The translations under genes were made by a program, and so were the position numbers. The notes below the pieces were generated by a model. The model searched no databases and had not been told where the DNA came from. It saw only the letters and a list, made by a program, of their open reading frames with translations. Shown here in pieces: positions 18,592 through 31,066 of a stretch of DNA of 64,000 bases; the stretch's first letter is position 1; each line of letters starts with the position of its first letter. The DNA is taken from contig NZ_JAPDHZ010000002.1 of assembly GCF_029525555.1 (NCBI RefSeq), forward strand, positions 967,868 to 1,031,867, given 5' to 3'. Source of the stretch: Cohnella ginsengisoli. Its GTDB lineage: Bacteria > Bacillota > Bacilli > Paenibacillales > Paenibacillaceae.

Positions 18592-19377
18592 TTATGCCGT
18601 TCGACAGCTCCGGTTTGCGATGAGGACGCTGAGGTCGCAGGCCTTTCCGTTCAAATCAACTTTTTTACGATGCAATAGGGTCAGCACACGATAAAAGTCA
18701 TAACTGCCGCCCAGCGGCGTATCGATCAGGTTCGCTTCAACGGCAGCCTGCACGGCGGCGGCGGCCCAAGCCGGCGGCTCGGCGATGATCTGTCGGTTTT
18801 CCGCTTGGGCAAGCCGGTCGGCGAGCGCTTTGATCTGCGCCGTCTGTTCGCTAACCCGGTTTTGAAGCTGCTCGAATTGTTCCCGCTCCTCCTTCGTCAT
18901 CGGTGCGTCCTCCCCTTCAATGTCGTCATATTTCATCAGTCCATATCGCTGAATCAGCTGTAAAATCTTGTTGCAATAGGCCGGATCGGTCGCGTACCCG
19001 CTGAACTGGAGCGCTTCCGCCTGCTCCGCGGCCGTCTTGGCGGCGCGAAGACGGGCATACCTGGCATTTCCGAACAATTGGTCCTGGTCTTTATAAAAAT
19101 CGTACACGCTGTCGTAAGCGCGCCATGTCTGCTGGACCTGGACGCGTTTTCCGTTTATGAATTCCCAAGTCGGCGAGGTGTAGGTCTCGCCATGCCACCA
19201 CTGGTTAGGCATACCGCCCCCAGCCTTCATGCCGCCTAGATTATAGTGTTCGTCGATTTTGCCGCCGGTCTCCAGCAAGTTCTGTGCAAGTCTGACGCTT
19301 GGGAAAAGCGGCGAACCTTCTTGTCGCGCCCGCTGCGCATGCGGACCAAGCAGGCCAAAGAACGTTTGCCTGTCCAA
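18592..19377 (-). CDS. Glucosaminidase-domain peptidoglycan hydrolase (GH73/FlgJ-like)
   Basis: 261 residues. N-terminal glucosaminidase domain (SVRLAQNLLETGG, with E as likely catalytic residue; HYNLGGMKAG; RAYDSVYDFYKDQ; GYATDPAYCNKILQLI), then a coiled coil of about 45 residues from residue 160 (EEREQFEQLQNRV...) and a C-terminal helical domain. No signal peptide is seen, so export may follow phage-endolysin or holin logic. The start is TTG 19377 with GGAGG seven bases before. It is paired with the NlpC/P60 gene 67 bases downstream. Confidence 0.85.
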   Translation of the reverse strand: MDRQTFFGLLGPHAQRARQEGSPLFPSVRLAQNLLETGGKIDEHYNLGGMKAGGGMPNQWWHGETYTSPTWEFINGKRVQVQQTWRAYDSVYDFYKDQDQLFGNARYARLRAAKTAAEQAEALQFSGYATDPAYCNKILQLIQRYGLMKYDDIEGEDAPMTKEEREQFEQLQNRVSEQTAQIKALADRLAQAENRQIIAEPPAWAAAAVQAAVEANLIDTPLGGSYDFYRVLTLLHRKKVDLNGKACDLSVLIANRSCRTA

Positions 19378-19464
19378 TTCAACACCTCCCTCGGTTTATG
19401 TATGATATTCGAGGCGTGCCTTCTTCATCGCGGCGCCAATCCAGCATTCGTTGCTTGCATGACA

Positions 19465-19501
19465 AATAAAAAAAGAACCCGTAGAGAAGCTCTACGGGTT
19501 C
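19465..19501 (-). terminator. Rho-independent terminator of the suf operon
   Basis: 12-bp stem GAACCCGTAGAG / CTCTACGGGTTC (3-base loop, 19475-19501) followed on the minus strand by a run of seven T. About 50 bases past the sufB stop. Confidence 0.9.
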
Positions 19502-19550
19502 CAGGTTTGACGTTATTGGATCGAGGTCGAGTCCGGGACGGTTGGCAGCG

Positions 19551-20948
19551 TTAGCCGATGCTGCCTTCCATCTCGAACTTGATAAGCCGGTTCATCTCGA
19601 CCGCATACTCCATCGGCAGCTCCTTGGTGAACGGCTCGATGAAGCCCATGACGATCATCTGCGTCGCTTCGGCTTCGGACAGGCCGCGGCTCATCAGGTA
19701 GAAGAGTTGGTCTTCGGATACCTTGGAGACGGTGGCCTCGTGCTCGAGCGTGACATTGTCGTTGAAGATCTCGTTGTACGGGATCGTATCACTCGTCGAC
19801 TGGTTGTCGAGGATGAGCGTGTCGCACTTGATGTTCGCCTTGGCGCCTTCGGCGTTGCGGCCGAAGGAAGCGAGTCCGCGATACGTCACCTTGCCGCCGT
19901 GCTTGGAGATCGACTTGGAGACGATCGTGGACGTCGTATCCGGCGCCAGGTGAATCATCTTCGCGCCTGCGTCCTGGTGTTGGCCCTTGCCGGCGACGGC
20001 GATCGAGAGCACCATGCCGCGGGCGCCGCGGCCCTTCAGGATGACGGCCGGGTACTTCATCGTCAGCTTGGAGCCGATGTTGCCGTCGACCCACTCCATC
20101 GTCGCGTTCTCTTCGGCGACGGCGCGCTTGGTGACGAGGTTGTAGATGTTCGGCGCCCAGTTTTGGATCGTCGTGTAGCGGACGCGGGCGTCCTTCTTGA
20201 CGATGATCTCGACGACGGCGCTATGCAGCGAATTCGTGCTGTACACGGGCGCCGTGCAGCCTTCGACGTAGTGAACGAAGCTGCCTTCGTCCGCGATGAT
20301 GAGCGTGCGCTCGAACTGCCCCATGTTTTCCGAGTTGATGCGGAAGTAGGCTTGCAGCGGGATCTCGCACTTAACGCCCTTCGGCACGTAGATGAAGCTG
20401 CCGCCGGACCATACGGCGCTGTTCAGCGCGGCGAACTTGTTGTCCGCTGCCGGTACGACGGTCGAGAAGTACTCCTTGAAAATCTCCGGATGCTCGCGCA
20501 GCGCCGTGTCGGTGTCGGTGAAAATGACGCCTTGGGCTTCGAGATCGGCTTGCATGGAGTGATAAACGACCTCGGACTGGTACTGGGCCGAGACGCCGGC
20601 AAGGAACTTCTGCTCGGCTTCCGGGATGCCCAGCTTGTCGAACGTCGCCTTGATCTCTTCCGGCACTTCTTCCCACGTCTTGCCTTGCTTCTCCGACGGC
20701 TTGACGTAGTATTGGATGTCGTTGAAGTCCAGTTCGTCCATATCGCCGCCCCAACGCGGCATCGCCATCTTGTTGAACTGCTCCAGCGACTTGAGGCGGA
20801 AATTCAACATCCACTCGGGCTCGCCCTTCATCTCCGAGATCGTGCGTACGATCTCCGGGGTCAGGCCTTTGCCGGATTGGAATACGGCCTTGTGCTCGTC
20901 GCGGAAACCGTACTGGTACTCTTCCATTTCGGGCATTTGCTTCGCCAT
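19551..20948 (-). CDS. sufB: Fe-S cluster assembly scaffold protein SufB
   Basis: 465 residues, full length. Scaffold of the SufBCD complex on which Fe-S clusters are built. Typical blocks: [14 protein letters not shown] at the start, [36 protein letters not shown] (conserved Cys), [17 protein letters not shown], and the end [20 protein letters not shown]. Last gene of sufC-D-S-U-B, 50 bases after sufU. No frameshift anywhere in this operon. Confidence 0.97.
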   Translation of the reverse strand: MAKQMPEMEEYQYGFRDEHKAVFQSGKGLTPEIVRTISEMKGEPEWMLNFRLKSLEQFNKMAMPRWGGDMDELDFNDIQYYVKPSEKQGKTWEEVPEEIKATFDKLGIPEAEQKFLAGVSAQYQSEVVYHSMQADLEAQGVIFTDTDTALREHPEIFKEYFSTVVPAADNKFAALNSAVWSGGSFIYVPKGVKCEIPLQAYFRINSENMGQFERTLIIADEGSFVHYVEGCTAPVYSTNSLHSAVVEIIVKKDARVRYTTIQNWAPNIYNLVTKRAVAEENATMEWVDGNIGSKLTMKYPAVILKGRGARGMVLSIAVAGKGQHQDAGAKMIHLAPDTTSTIVSKSISKHGGKVTYRGLASFGRNAEGAKANIKCDTLILDNQSTSDTIPYNEIFNDNVTLEHEATVSKVSEDQLFYLMSRGLSEAEATQMIVMGFIEPFTKELPMEYAVEMNRLIKFEMEGSIG

Positions 20949-20998
20949 GACGATTGTCCCTCCTTCATAGTGTTCGTGCTTTATGCGCTAAATCAAGC

Positions 20999-22668
<1,670 letters not shown>

Positions 22669-23967
22669 TTAACCCAACTTCCTCTCTAAAATGCGCTGCA
22701 GCTGCTCGCGGACGCTCTCGAGCGGAATCTCCGACACGACCGGATCGAGGAAGCCGTAAATGATCAGACGCTCCGCTTCGGTCTTCGAGATGCCCCGCGA
22801 CATCAGATAGTGCACCTGCTCCGCATTGACCTGGCCTACGCTCGCGGCGTGGCCGGCTTTGACGTCGTCTTCGTCGATCAGCAGGATCGGGTTCGCGTCG
22901 CCGCGCGCCTTCGGGCTCAGCATGAGCACCTTCTCGGTCTGCTGGCCGTTGGCGCGGGTCGCGCCCTTCTCGATCTTGGTCACGCCGTTGATGACCGCGG
23001 TGCCTTCTTCCTTCATGACGGCGCGCGTGATCATGTCGCTCTCCGTCGAGAGGCCGAAGTGCACGGCGCCCGTCGTGAGGCTCATGCGCTGCTTGCCGGT
23101 GCCGACGGTGATGATCTTGGCGTCGGACGTCGATCCGTTGCCCTTCAGGATCGTCTTCGTGTCGGACAGGATGTTGCCGTCCTGCAGCTCGCCGACGATC
23201 CATTCGATGCGCGCGTCCTGCTCCAGCACGGCACGGCGGTAAGAGACGTCGACCGCGCCCTTCTCAAGGCTGTGCACGGCCGCATAGCGGACCTGGCTGC
23301 CGGCCTTGGCGAACACTTCGACGGCGCCGTTCAGCACGAGCGCAGCTTCGCCGATGGCCGTGCTTGCGTTCTCGACGACCGTCACGCGGCTGTTCGCCTC
23401 GGCGACGATCAGCACGTGCGGCACGAAGGTCGCTTCGGCGTCGTCCGCGAACAGCAGCGCCTGCACGGGCTCTTCGATCTCGACGCCGCGAGGGACGTAC
23501 AGGAAGACGCCGCCGTTCCACAGCGCCGCATGCAGCGCGGCGAGCTTGTGCTCATCCGGCATATAGGCCGTCATCAGATGCTGGCGCACGAGCTCTTCGT
23601 GGCTGCGCGCAGCCTCCTCGAGACTCGCAAGCACGACGCCCTTCGCCTTCAGTTCGTCGGACAGATGCGTATAAACGACGGAAGAATTGTGCTGTACGAT
23701 CAGCGCGCCGCCGGCTTCGGCGGGCAGCAGCTTCGCGAGCGCTTCGGGCAGCTGCGAGGCGGAGTCGACCTTGGCGCCCGGGCGGTCCGTGCCGTACAGA
23801 TCCAGCGGCCAGCGCTGGATCGGCGTCTTCTCGGGCTTCGGCAGTTCGAGCCGGGATGCCAGCTCGCCGGCATTCTCGCGCCAGGCGACGAGCCAGGCGG
23901 GTTCGTTTTTGCTACGTGCGATGCTCGATGCGGCATCGCGGCCAAAAGAGGCGGTAGGCGTACTCAT
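22669..23967 (-). CDS. sufD: Fe-S cluster assembly protein SufD
   Basis: 432 residues, partner of SufB and SufC. The N-terminal helical domain (WLVAWRENAGELASRLELP) is followed by the beta-helix core (FLYVPRGVEIEEPVQALLF, VENASTAIGEAALVLNGAVEVF) and the C-terminal block (AGHAASVGQVNAEQVHYLMSRGISKTEAERLI), shared with SufB. It sits 24 bases after sufC. Confidence 0.96.
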   Translation of the reverse strand: MSTPTASFGRDAASSIARSKNEPAWLVAWRENAGELASRLELPKPEKTPIQRWPLDLYGTDRPGAKVDSASQLPEALAKLLPAEAGGALIVQHNSSVVYTHLSDELKAKGVVLASLEEAARSHEELVRQHLMTAYMPDEHKLAALHAALWNGGVFLYVPRGVEIEEPVQALLFADDAEATFVPHVLIVAEANSRVTVVENASTAIGEAALVLNGAVEVFAKAGSQVRYAAVHSLEKGAVDVSYRRAVLEQDARIEWIVGELQDGNILSDTKTILKGNGSTSDAKIITVGTGKQRMSLTTGAVHFGLSTESDMITRAVMKEEGTAVINGVTKIEKGATRANGQQTEKVLMLSPKARGDANPILLIDEDDVKAGHAASVGQVNAEQVHYLMSRGISKTEAERLIIYGFLDPVVSEIPLESVREQLQRILERKLG

Positions 23968-23991
23968 GGTTGTATGACCTCCCTTATCCTC

Positions 23992-24771
23992 TTAGGCTTG
24001 GCCGACCGTCTCGTCGACGATGCCCAGTTCTTCTTTGACCCATTCGTAGCCTTCGGCTTCGAGGCGCTCGGCCAGCTCGGGACCGCCGGACTTGACGATG
24101 CGTCCCTGCATCATGACGTGAACGTGATCGGGCTTAATATAATTCAGCAGGCGCTGGTAGTGGGTGATGATCAGGAAGCTGCGATCTTCGGAGCGCATCG
24201 CGTTGACGCCAGCGGCCACGATCTTCAGCGCGTCGATGTCGAGGCCGGAGTCGATCTCGTCGAGGATGACGAGCTTCGGCTCGAGCAGCATCATTTGCAG
24301 AATCTCGTTGCGCTTCTTTTCGCCGCCCGAGAAGCCTTCGTTCAGGTAGCGGTGCATGAACTCGGGATTCATCTCGAGCTCCTTCATCTTCGCTTCCATC
24401 TGGCGGACGAACTTGATCAGGGAAATCTCGTTGCCCTCGCCGCGGCGCGCGTTGATCGCGCTGCGCAGGAAGTCGGCGTTGGTCACGCCCGTGATCTCGC
24501 TCGGGTACTGCATCGCGAGGAACAGGCCGGCCAGCGCGCGCTCGTCGACGCCCATTTCCAGCACGTCTTCGCCGTTCAGCAGCACTTGTCCATCGGTTAC
24601 TTCATATTTAGGATGGCCCATGATCGAGGAGGCGAGGGTGCTCTTGCCGGTGCCGTTCGGGCCCATGATCGCGTGCACTTCGCCGGCCTTGATCGCCAGA
24701 TCGAAGCCCTTTAAAATTTCTTTGCCTTCGATTTCCGACTTCAAGCCCTTGATTTCGAACAGATTGGACAT
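23992..24771 (-). CDS. sufC: Fe-S assembly ATPase SufC
   Basis: 259 residues, ABC-type ATPase of SufBCD. Walker [10 protein letters not shown] (about 37-45), signature [11 protein letters not shown], Walker [13 protein letters not shown], and the H-loop [14 protein letters not shown] precedes ATG 24771. First gene of the operon, behind a good sigma-A promoter. Confidence 0.97.
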   Translation of the reverse strand: MSNLFEIKGLKSEIEGKEILKGFDLAIKAGEVHAIMGPNGTGKSTLASSIMGHPKYEVTDGQVLLNGEDVLEMGVDERALAGLFLAMQYPSEITGVTNADFLRSAINARRGEGNEISLIKFVRQMEAKMKELEMNPEFMHRYLNEGFSGGEKKRNEILQMMLLEPKLVILDEIDSGLDIDALKIVAAGVNAMRSEDRSFLIITHYQRLLNYIKPDHVHVMMQGRIVKSGGPELAERLEAEGYEWVKEELGIVDETVGQA

Positions 24772-24867
24772 TGTTTTCCCTCCAGGTTATACGGACGCCA
24801 AGTGGGGTTGACCCCTTTTTTAAGCAACCTGCGGTCGCCACTTAAGATCCATTTCTTATTTATAACT

Positions 24868-24896
24868 ATTCTAAAGTGATTCTCAGTGATTCTCAA
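24868..24896 (-). promoter_or_regulatory. Predicted sigma-A promoter of the suf operon
   Basis: Minus strand TTGAGA (24896-24891), 17 bases, TAGAAT (24873-24868). The implied leader is about 90 bases. The spacer is filled by a tandem repeat listed separately. Confidence 0.7.
24876..24895 (-). repeat. Tandem 10-base direct repeat inside the suf promoter
   Basis: TGAGAATCAC occurs twice with no gap (24895-24886 and 24885-24876), covering most of the -35 and of the spacer. A 10-base period puts both copies on one face of DNA, so this could be the site of a repressor or activator. I do not recognise the motif as a classical Fur or PerR box. Confidence 0.55.
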
Positions 24897-24965
24897 CCAC
24901 CATTTTATGAAAATGTCATGAAAATTGCAAACCGGGCCGAGCCTCAAGCGAGGCCGACCCGCGTT

Positions 24966-25541
24966 CTAGCGGCCGCCGGCCAATGCCTGACGGACCGTTT
25001 GCAGCGCTTTGTCGAACGCCTCGTCCCCGAGCGCTGGACGGGCGCCCTCCGCGGACAAAGGCTCCGCCAGGTTAAGCCAGGACTTGCAGCCGCCGTACCG
25101 CTCTTCGTTCGGTATCGCGACCGGCCGGTCCAGCACGTAAACGCGAAGCAACAGCACGTGCAGCGGCTTCGTTTTTTTTCCACTTCAACCGTTCCTCCGC
25201 GTAGTTCTCCGTCCATAAATGGAAAGGCTCCAGCTTGCGCAGCGTCTCGCCGTCCGTCACTTCGATATCGTCGACGACCTCGGCGTACGAGGAGACGACG
25301 ACCGAATCCGGATCCCGCTCGAACGCCGCCACCGTCTCCGCCACGCTCGGGCTCGTCCCCGGTTTTACCAGATGCTCGCGCTGATGCTCGTAGGACGGAA
25401 AAGAAAAAACGACGGGCTCTCCAGCCGGAACTCCTTCGTCTCCTCGGCGATGCCGCCCTTGCGCAGCACCATGATCTGCTTGCCCGCCTCCAGGGCCTTG
25501 ACCGCCACCGCCCACTCCCGCAGCGCTATCGGATGTTCCAT
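24966..25541 (-). CDS. DUF1802 family protein, two frameshifts
   Basis: About 190 residues after repair. N-terminus MEHPIALREWAVAVKALEAGKQIMVLRKGGI is characteristic of DUF1802. The frame then breaks near 25397, where one base appears missing (restored: PSFFLFPSYEHQREHL), and again at the T run 25172-25179, one base too many (restored: LKWKKTKPLHVLLLRVYVLD). The last part reads RYGGCKSWLNLAEPLS, also typical. The start is ATG 25541 behind AGGAGG. The function of the family is unknown. It is one of the few places where the inferred error is a loss rather than a gain. Confidence 0.8.
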
Positions 25542-25633
25542 CGGCGTCACGCCTCCTGTCGAATTCTGCTTCTCTAATTATAGCATGCGGGGCGGGGAAG
25601 CCAAGGCGAGCGCGCGCTCCATCTAGTCAAAGG

Positions 25634-27012
25634 TCATGCATCGCCGTTAGATTCGCTCGTCGCGCTATCCGCGCTATTTAAGATCGACTTGTACGCCGCG
25701 ATCGCGTCAAGCCGGGATTGGCGAAGGTCGACGATCGCGTCCGGCGCCGGATCGTGGATGGAAACGACGTCTTCTGGCTGGGTTCGCAGCCAGGTTCGAA
25801 GATATTCGCCGGCCGGGTCGAACCTCTTGGATTGGGTCACGGGATTCATGATGCGAAAATACGGCGCGGCGTCGAAGCCAAGCGAAGATGCCCACAGCCA
25901 GCCGCCCCTATTAAGCGCGTTATCGTAATCCGAGAGTTTCAGCCGAAAATACCGTTCGCCGTAAATAAACGGACAGCGCAGGTTTTTCGTCAAAAACATC
26001 GCCGCGATCATCCGCAGCCGGTTCGGCATCCAGCCGGTCTCGTTCAGTTGGGTCATGGCCGCGTCGATCACGGGAATGCCCGTCCTTCCGTCTCGCCAGG
26101 CTGCGAAGTGGCGGTCGTCCAGTCCCGACAAATCGAATTTTTTCTCGTAATGGTAGTAGTCCGGGTCCATGCGGGATTGATAGAGGTAAAAATCGCGCCA
26201 GGCCAGCTGGCGAAGCCAGCTCTCCCGCTGCGCAGAGCCGGATTCGGCGGCAGCGGCGAACAAACGCCGGGCCGAGATCTCGCCGCGGTTCAGCGAAGCG
26301 GACAAACGGCTCGTGCCGTCCTGTCCGTAGGCGTCTCTCGCTTCCGCATAGCGGGACAGCGCGCTTTGCAGGAAGCCGCGCAGCCGCCGCTCCGGCTCGA
26401 ATGCCTGGCCGGATGGGTCGTCCATGGCGGCTTTCAGCGTCGCCGGCAACGCGCAACCTGGCAGGTCCGCGGCGTCGACCGTGATCAGATCGCTGACGGC
26501 GCTCGCATAAACGGCCGTATGGCGCTGCGCGAGAAAGGCGCGCCACTGTCGGTAAAAAAGGCGTAAACACCTTGTAAGGCGCCTCGCGGCCCGTCCATTC
26601 GTGAAAATCGCGCATCGGCGCAAGCGACAAATCCGGAAGGGCGGTGAAAGCGGCGCCGCGCGCCAGAGCCGCTTCCTTCAGTTCGCGGTCGCGTTTGATC
26701 GCGTACGGGGTGTAGTCCTCGTGCACGACGACTTCGCCGATGGCCGGGTGAGCGTCAAGCATGCGGGCCAGCAGGGAAGCCGGCTCGCCGTAATAGACAT
26801 GAAGCTTGCTGCCCGCTTGCCGGTAGGCGCGCTCAAGGCGCCCGGCGGCACGCAAAAAAGCCTGCGCCGCTGTGTTCCCGGTGCCTGTCCCCCCGAAGGA
26901 GAAAAGGATCGAGAAACAGCGCATGCAGAACGGGCTCGCCGGCGGCTGCCGTGTAGTCCAGCGCCGGCAGGTCCGAGGTCCGTAAATCCTTGCGATGGAT
27001 GAACAGCTTCAC
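25634..27012 (-). CDS. phrB: Deoxyribodipyrimidine photolyase (PhrB type), two frameshifts
   Basis: Light-driven repair of pyrimidine dimers; about 458 residues after repair. Start GTG 27012 (VKLFIHRKDLRTSDLPAL), overlapping the malic enzyme TGA as GTGA. Frames must be changed at 26854-26859 (restored GFLRAAGRLERAYRQ) and 26554-26559 (restored VFTPFYRQWRAFLAQR), one base too many in each. The C-terminal FAD-binding half is clear: QLAWRDFYLYQSRMDP, GRTGIPVIDAAMTQLNETGWMPNRLRMIAAMFLTKNL, DYDNALNRGGWLWASSLG and FRIMNPVTQSKRFDP. The Asn and Trp residues match class I photolyases. Confidence 0.9.
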
Positions 27013-28446
27013 ATGCCACTCTCCGCGTGCGAGGCTTTATCGTCGTCGCCCAGGCTGCGCTTGTCCTGGCGGCGGGCGACTTTATCCGCATACGCGGCTT
27101 CGATGACGGCCTTTCTCACGTTCTCGACGACGGCGGCGTTGAACACGCTCGGGACGATATATTCGCTGCTGAGCTGCTCGTCCGTGACGACGGCTGCGAT
27201 CGCCTTGGCCGCGGCCAGCTTCATGCCCTCCGTGATGCGCGACGCGCGGCAGTCGAGCGCGCCGCGGAAGATGCCTGGGAAGCATAACACATTGTTGATC
27301 TGGTTCGGGTAGTCGCTGCGCCCGGTGCCGATGACGGCGGCGATGCCCTGGATGAGGTCGGGACGGATCTCGGGCTCGGGATTCGCCATGGCGAACACGA
27401 TCGGATCGGCAGCCATCGACTTGACCTGATCGACGCTCAGCACGCCCGGGCCGGAGACGCCGATGAAGACGTCCGCTCCGGCGATCGCTTCGGTCAGTCC
27501 GCCGGTTCGGCCTTCGGGGTTCGTATGCTGCGCGCACCACTGCCAGGCCGGATTGACATACTCGCGATCGGCGGACAGGATGCCTTCGCGATCGACCGCG
27601 ACGACCGACGGCACGCCGGCCGAATGCAGCATGCGGACGATCGACATGCCTGCTGCTCCGATCCCGCAGACGACGACGCGGAGCGTGTCCATCCTTTTGT
27701 CGACGCACTTGGCCGCGTTCATGAGCGAGGCGATCAACACGACCGCCGTGCCGTGCTGGTCGTCGTGAAATACCGGGATGTCAAGCAGCTCCTGAAGCCG
27801 GCGCTCGATCTCGAAGCATCGGGGCGACGAGATGTCCTCGAGGTTAATCCCCCCCGAATCCGGGCGCGAGGCTGCGCACGATCTCGACGATGGCATCCGA
27901 ATCCTGCGTGTCGAGACAGATCGGGAAGGCGTCGACGCCGGCCAGCTCCTTGAACAGCATCGCTTTGCCTTCCATGACCGGCATCGCTGCGGCGGGACCG
28001 ATGTTGCCCAAGCCGAGCACGGCGCTGCCGTCGCTGACGACGGCGACCGTGTTGCGCTTGATCGTCAGGGAAAACGCGGATGCCGGATCTTCGTGGATGG
28101 CCATGCACACCTTCGCTACCCCTGGCGTATATACTCGAGAGAGATCGTCGCGCGTGCGGATCTTGATGCGCGGCGTCACCTCAAGCTTGCCCCCGAGATG
28201 GATCAGCAGCGTCTGGTCGGAAATGTTGACGATCCGGACGCCCTCCACGGCGCGGATCGCCTTGGCGATCGCCTCCTGGCCCGCATCGCTGCGGATCGTC
28301 AGGTCGCGAATGCTCTTCTGCCCCGGCCGAATGACGTCGATCGCGACGATGTCGCCTCCGGCCGCGCCGATCGCGGTGGCGATCGCGCCGAAGACGGCCC
28401 TGTCCGTATCCATTTCGAGACGCACGATGAGATTTGAACCGTTCAT
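27009..28446 (-). CDS. NAD(P)-dependent malic enzyme with N-terminal ACT domain, one-base frameshift
   Basis: Converts malate to pyruvate and CO2. About 478 residues: an ACT-like regulatory domain at 1-75 (LIVRLEMDTDRAVFGAIATAIG...), then the malic domain (SRVYTPGVAKVCMAI, DGSAVLGLGNIGPAAAMPVMEGKAMLF) and NAD-binding domain (VCGIGAAGMSIVRML, FAMANPEPEI). The break is at the run of seven C at 27849-27855: one fewer base gives LAPGFGGINLEDI, which is invariant in the family. GGGAGGG precedes ATG 28446. Co-transcribed with the photolyase gene. Confidence 0.92.
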
Positions 28447-28550
28447 CCATATCCCTCCCGGTATCTTCTTTCGGAATTACCTTAACATGCCAAGTCGGCG
28501 CACATCAAACCGGCTGCGATTCCGGCTGTTCCGCGGCCGCGTTTTTCCCT

Positions 28551-28556
28551 TATAAT
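28551..28556 (+). promoter_or_regulatory. Possible -10 element of the mtnK-mtnA operon
   Basis: A perfect TATAAT lies 118 bases before the mtnK ATG in the 227-base divergent region. I see no convincing -35. Two small hairpins follow (ATTCGCC/GGCGAAT and GTCCGC/GCGGAC). I looked for the S-box (SAM-I riboswitch) core that precedes mtnK in Bacillus and did not find it. Confidence 0.35.
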
Positions 28557-28673
28557 AGTAACCGGATCGAGACCGTCAGCATTCGCCTTGCAGGGCGAAT
28601 TGTTCTATACTGTCTTGTAGATCGTCCGCCCGGCGGCGGACAAGCCGCGTACAATTCCGGAGGTGCCCTGTCC

Positions 28674-29888
28674 ATGAGCAAGTATCACCCGCTTAGCGAA
28701 GCGGAAGCCATCGAGATCGCCCGCTCTTTCGCCGAGGTATTCCCGACAGGCGAGGAGCTCGTCTCCCGCGAGATCGGGGACGGCAACCTGAATCTCGTGT
28801 TCCATATTACGCAGCCGGCGACCGGCCGCAGCCTCATCGTCAAGCAGGCGCTCCCCTACGTCAAGATCATCGGGGACTCTTGGCCGCTCAGCCTCGACCG
28901 CGCGCGGATCGAGGGCGAAGCGCTCATCAAGCAGGGAGAGCTCGCGCCCGGCCTCGTGCCAGTCGTATACCGCTCCGACGCCGACATGGCCCTCACGATC
29001 ATGGAGGACCTGAGCGATCATGTTATTATGCGCAAAGGATTGATCGAAGGCGGCGTCTATCCCGACTTTGCCGAGCACCTCGCGGAATTCCTGTCCCGCA
29101 CGCTGTTCTTCACTTCGGATCTCGGCATGAACCAGCAGGACAAGAAGGTCCAGCTGGGCCGCTTCATCAATCCCGACCTGTGCAAGATCACGGAAGACTT
29201 CGTCCTTAACTTTCCTTATTACGACGCGGAATCCAACAACATCGAACCGCATCTTCGCGACGCCGCCGAATCCGTCTGGCGTGACGAAGAGCTGCTGCTC
29301 GAAGCTGCCAAGCTGCGCGAGAAGTTCCTGACGCAAGCCCAGGCGCTGCTTCACGGCGACCTGCACACGGGCAGCATTTTCGTCACGCCGGCGTCGACGA
29401 AGGTCATCGACCCCGAATTCGCCTACTACGGTCCGATGGGCTTCGATATCGGCGCGATCGTCGCGAACCTTCTGCTTAACTTCGCCGGGCAAGAGCACTG
29501 GAGCCCGGACGAAGCTAGCCGTCGCGACCGCAGAGCATATTTGCTCGCGACGGTCACGGAGCTGTGGACACGGTTTGAGCGCAAGTTCCGCGCGTTGTGG
29601 GACGAGCATGGCGTCGACAAGCGCCTCGGCGTGGCTGGCTATCAAGACGATTATATGAAACGGCTGCTGCAGGATACGATCGGCTTCGCCGGCGCCAAGG
29701 CGCTGAGACGGGTGTACGGTCTGGCGCAGGTCGCCGACATCGCGACGATTCCGGACCGCGAGGCGCGCGAGCGCGCGCAGCGGCTGGCGCTGAACATCGC
29801 TCGGAATCTGATCGTATCCAATCGAAGCGCGACCTCCATCGAGGACGTCGTCCGGATCGCGGAGACGGCAGCCGGAAGCCGAAGCTAG
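28674..29888 (+). CDS. mtnK: 5-methylthioribose kinase MtnK
   Basis: 404 residues. Phosphorylates methylthioribose in the methionine salvage pathway. Kinase-like fold: IGDGNLNLVFHI near residue 35 (Gly loop), LIVKQALPYVKIIGDSWPL (Lys), then the catalytic loop ALLHGDLHTGSIFV and the metal-binding VIDPEFAYYGPMGFDIG. GGAGG before ATG 28674. Followed after 36 bases by mtnA, the next enzyme of the pathway. Confidence 0.95.
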   Translation: MSKYHPLSEAEAIEIARSFAEVFPTGEELVSREIGDGNLNLVFHITQPATGRSLIVKQALPYVKIIGDSWPLSLDRARIEGEALIKQGELAPGLVPVVYRSDADMALTIMEDLSDHVIMRKGLIEGGVYPDFAEHLAEFLSRTLFFTSDLGMNQQDKKVQLGRFINPDLCKITEDFVLNFPYYDAESNNIEPHLRDAAESVWRDEELLLEAAKLREKFLTQAQALLHGDLHTGSIFVTPASTKVIDPEFAYYGPMGFDIGAIVANLLLNFAGQEHWSPDEASRRDRRAYLLATVTELWTRFERKFRALWDEHGVDKRLGVAGYQDDYMKRLLQDTIGFAGAKALRRVYGLAQVADIATIPDREARERAQRLALNIARNLIVSNRSATSIEDVVRIAETAAGSRS

Positions 29889-29924
29889 CCAGTTTATACT
29901 AACTTAGCGTAAGGAGATCGATCG

Positions 29925-31004
29925 ATGAGCGACAACCAACTTGGGGCAGCCCCGATTAAAGGCGTGCTGGAGCCGATCCGGTGGAACGACGGAACGCTGG
30001 AGCTGCTCGATCAGCGGCAGCTTCCCGAGCAAACGATCTATTTAAACCTGAATTCAGTTCAGGAAGTTTGGGACGCCATCCGTAATCTAGCGGTGCGGGG
30101 CGCGCCGGCGATCGGCATCGCCGCCGCATTCGGCGTCGTGCTTGGCGTTCAGCACTTCCCTGGACCTCCTGCGGCGCTGGCCGACGAAGCGCTTCGACAT
30201 GCCGCGCATCTCGCGACGTCCAGACCGACGGCGGTCAACCTGTTCTGGGCGCTCGACCGCATGAAGGAGCGCGCGAAGGCGCTGGCTTCGACCGTCGTTT
30301 CGACGCGCGAAGCCGTCGAGGCACTGCTCGCCGAAGCGCAACAGATTCAAGCCGAGGACATCGAGACCAACCGGCGGATCGGCGAGCACGCGCTCACCTT
30401 ATTCGAAGACGGCATGGGCGTGCTCACCCACTGCAACGCGGGCGGACTGGCGACGTCCAAGTACGGCACGGCGCTGGCCCCCTTCTACCTGGCGCTGGAG
30501 CAAGGCATCGCGCTTAAAGTATACGCGGACGAGACTCGGCCGGTGCTGCAAGGCGCGCGCCTCACCGCCTTCGAGCTGCAGCAAGCGGGCGTGGACGTGA
30601 CCTTGATCACCGATAACATGGCCGCTCATGTCATGTCCAAAGGGTGGGTGCAAGCGGTCATCGTCGGCACCGACCGGGTCGCGGCGAACGGCGACGTCGC
30701 CAACAAGATCGGCACTTACGGCGTGGCCGTGCTCGCCAAGGCGCATAACATTCCGTTTTATGTCGCTTGTCCGATGTCCACGATCGACCTGTCGACGCCG
30801 ACCGGCGCCAGCATCCCGATCGAGGAGCGGCACGCGGACGAGGTGACCGTCGGCTTCGGCAAGCGGACGGCGCCCGAAGGCGTCAAGGTGTACAATCCCG
30901 CCTTCGACATCACGCCGAGCGAGCTCGTGACCGCCATCGTCACCGAAAAAGGGATCGTCACCGCGCCCTACGACATCGGTCTTCGCAAGCTGTTCGACGA
31001 ATAA
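29925..31004 (+). CDS. mtnA: Methylthioribose-1-phosphate isomerase MtnA
   Basis: 359 residues. Converts methylthioribose-1-phosphate to the ribulose form. eIF2B-like fold with [49 protein letters not shown] (catalytic Cys), [20 protein letters not shown], and [22 protein letters not shown] (catalytic Asp). AAGGAG precedes ATG 29925. It ends at a perfect hairpin shared with the convergent YunC gene. Confidence 0.96.
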   Translation: MSDNQLGAAPIKGVLEPIRWNDGTLELLDQRQLPEQTIYLNLNSVQEVWDAIRNLAVRGAPAIGIAAAFGVVLGVQHFPGPPAALADEALRHAAHLATSRPTAVNLFWALDRMKERAKALASTVVSTREAVEALLAEAQQIQAEDIETNRRIGEHALTLFEDGMGVLTHCNAGGLATSKYGTALAPFYLALEQGIALKVYADETRPVLQGARLTAFELQQAGVDVTLITDNMAAHVMSKGWVQAVIVGTDRVAANGDVANKIGTYGVAVLAKAHNIPFYVACPMSTIDLSTPTGASIPIEERHADEVTVGFGKRTAPEGVKVYNPAFDITPSELVTAIVTEKGIVTAPYDIGLRKLFDE

Positions 31005-31022
31005 ACGGCATGACGATCGACC

Positions 31023-31053
31023 AAATGCGGTTACTCTCCGAGTAACCGCATTT
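31023..31053. terminator. Bidirectional hairpin between mtnA and the YunC gene
   Basis: A perfect 14-bp stem (AAATGCGGTTACTC / GAGTAACCGCATTT, 3-base loop) sits 18 bases past mtnA and 13 bases past the convergent gene. T-runs are short (ATTT on each side), helped by the A/T base of the stem. Confidence 0.75.
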
Positions 31054-31066
31054 GCCTTCGATCGGC

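Noticed and set aside
22810..24714. Plus-strand frame of about 630 residues
   Set aside because: Antisense to sufD and sufC, which are intact and recognisable.
28447..28673. SAM-I riboswitch before mtnK
   Set aside because: The conserved S-box core and the expected terminator are absent; only two short hairpins are seen.
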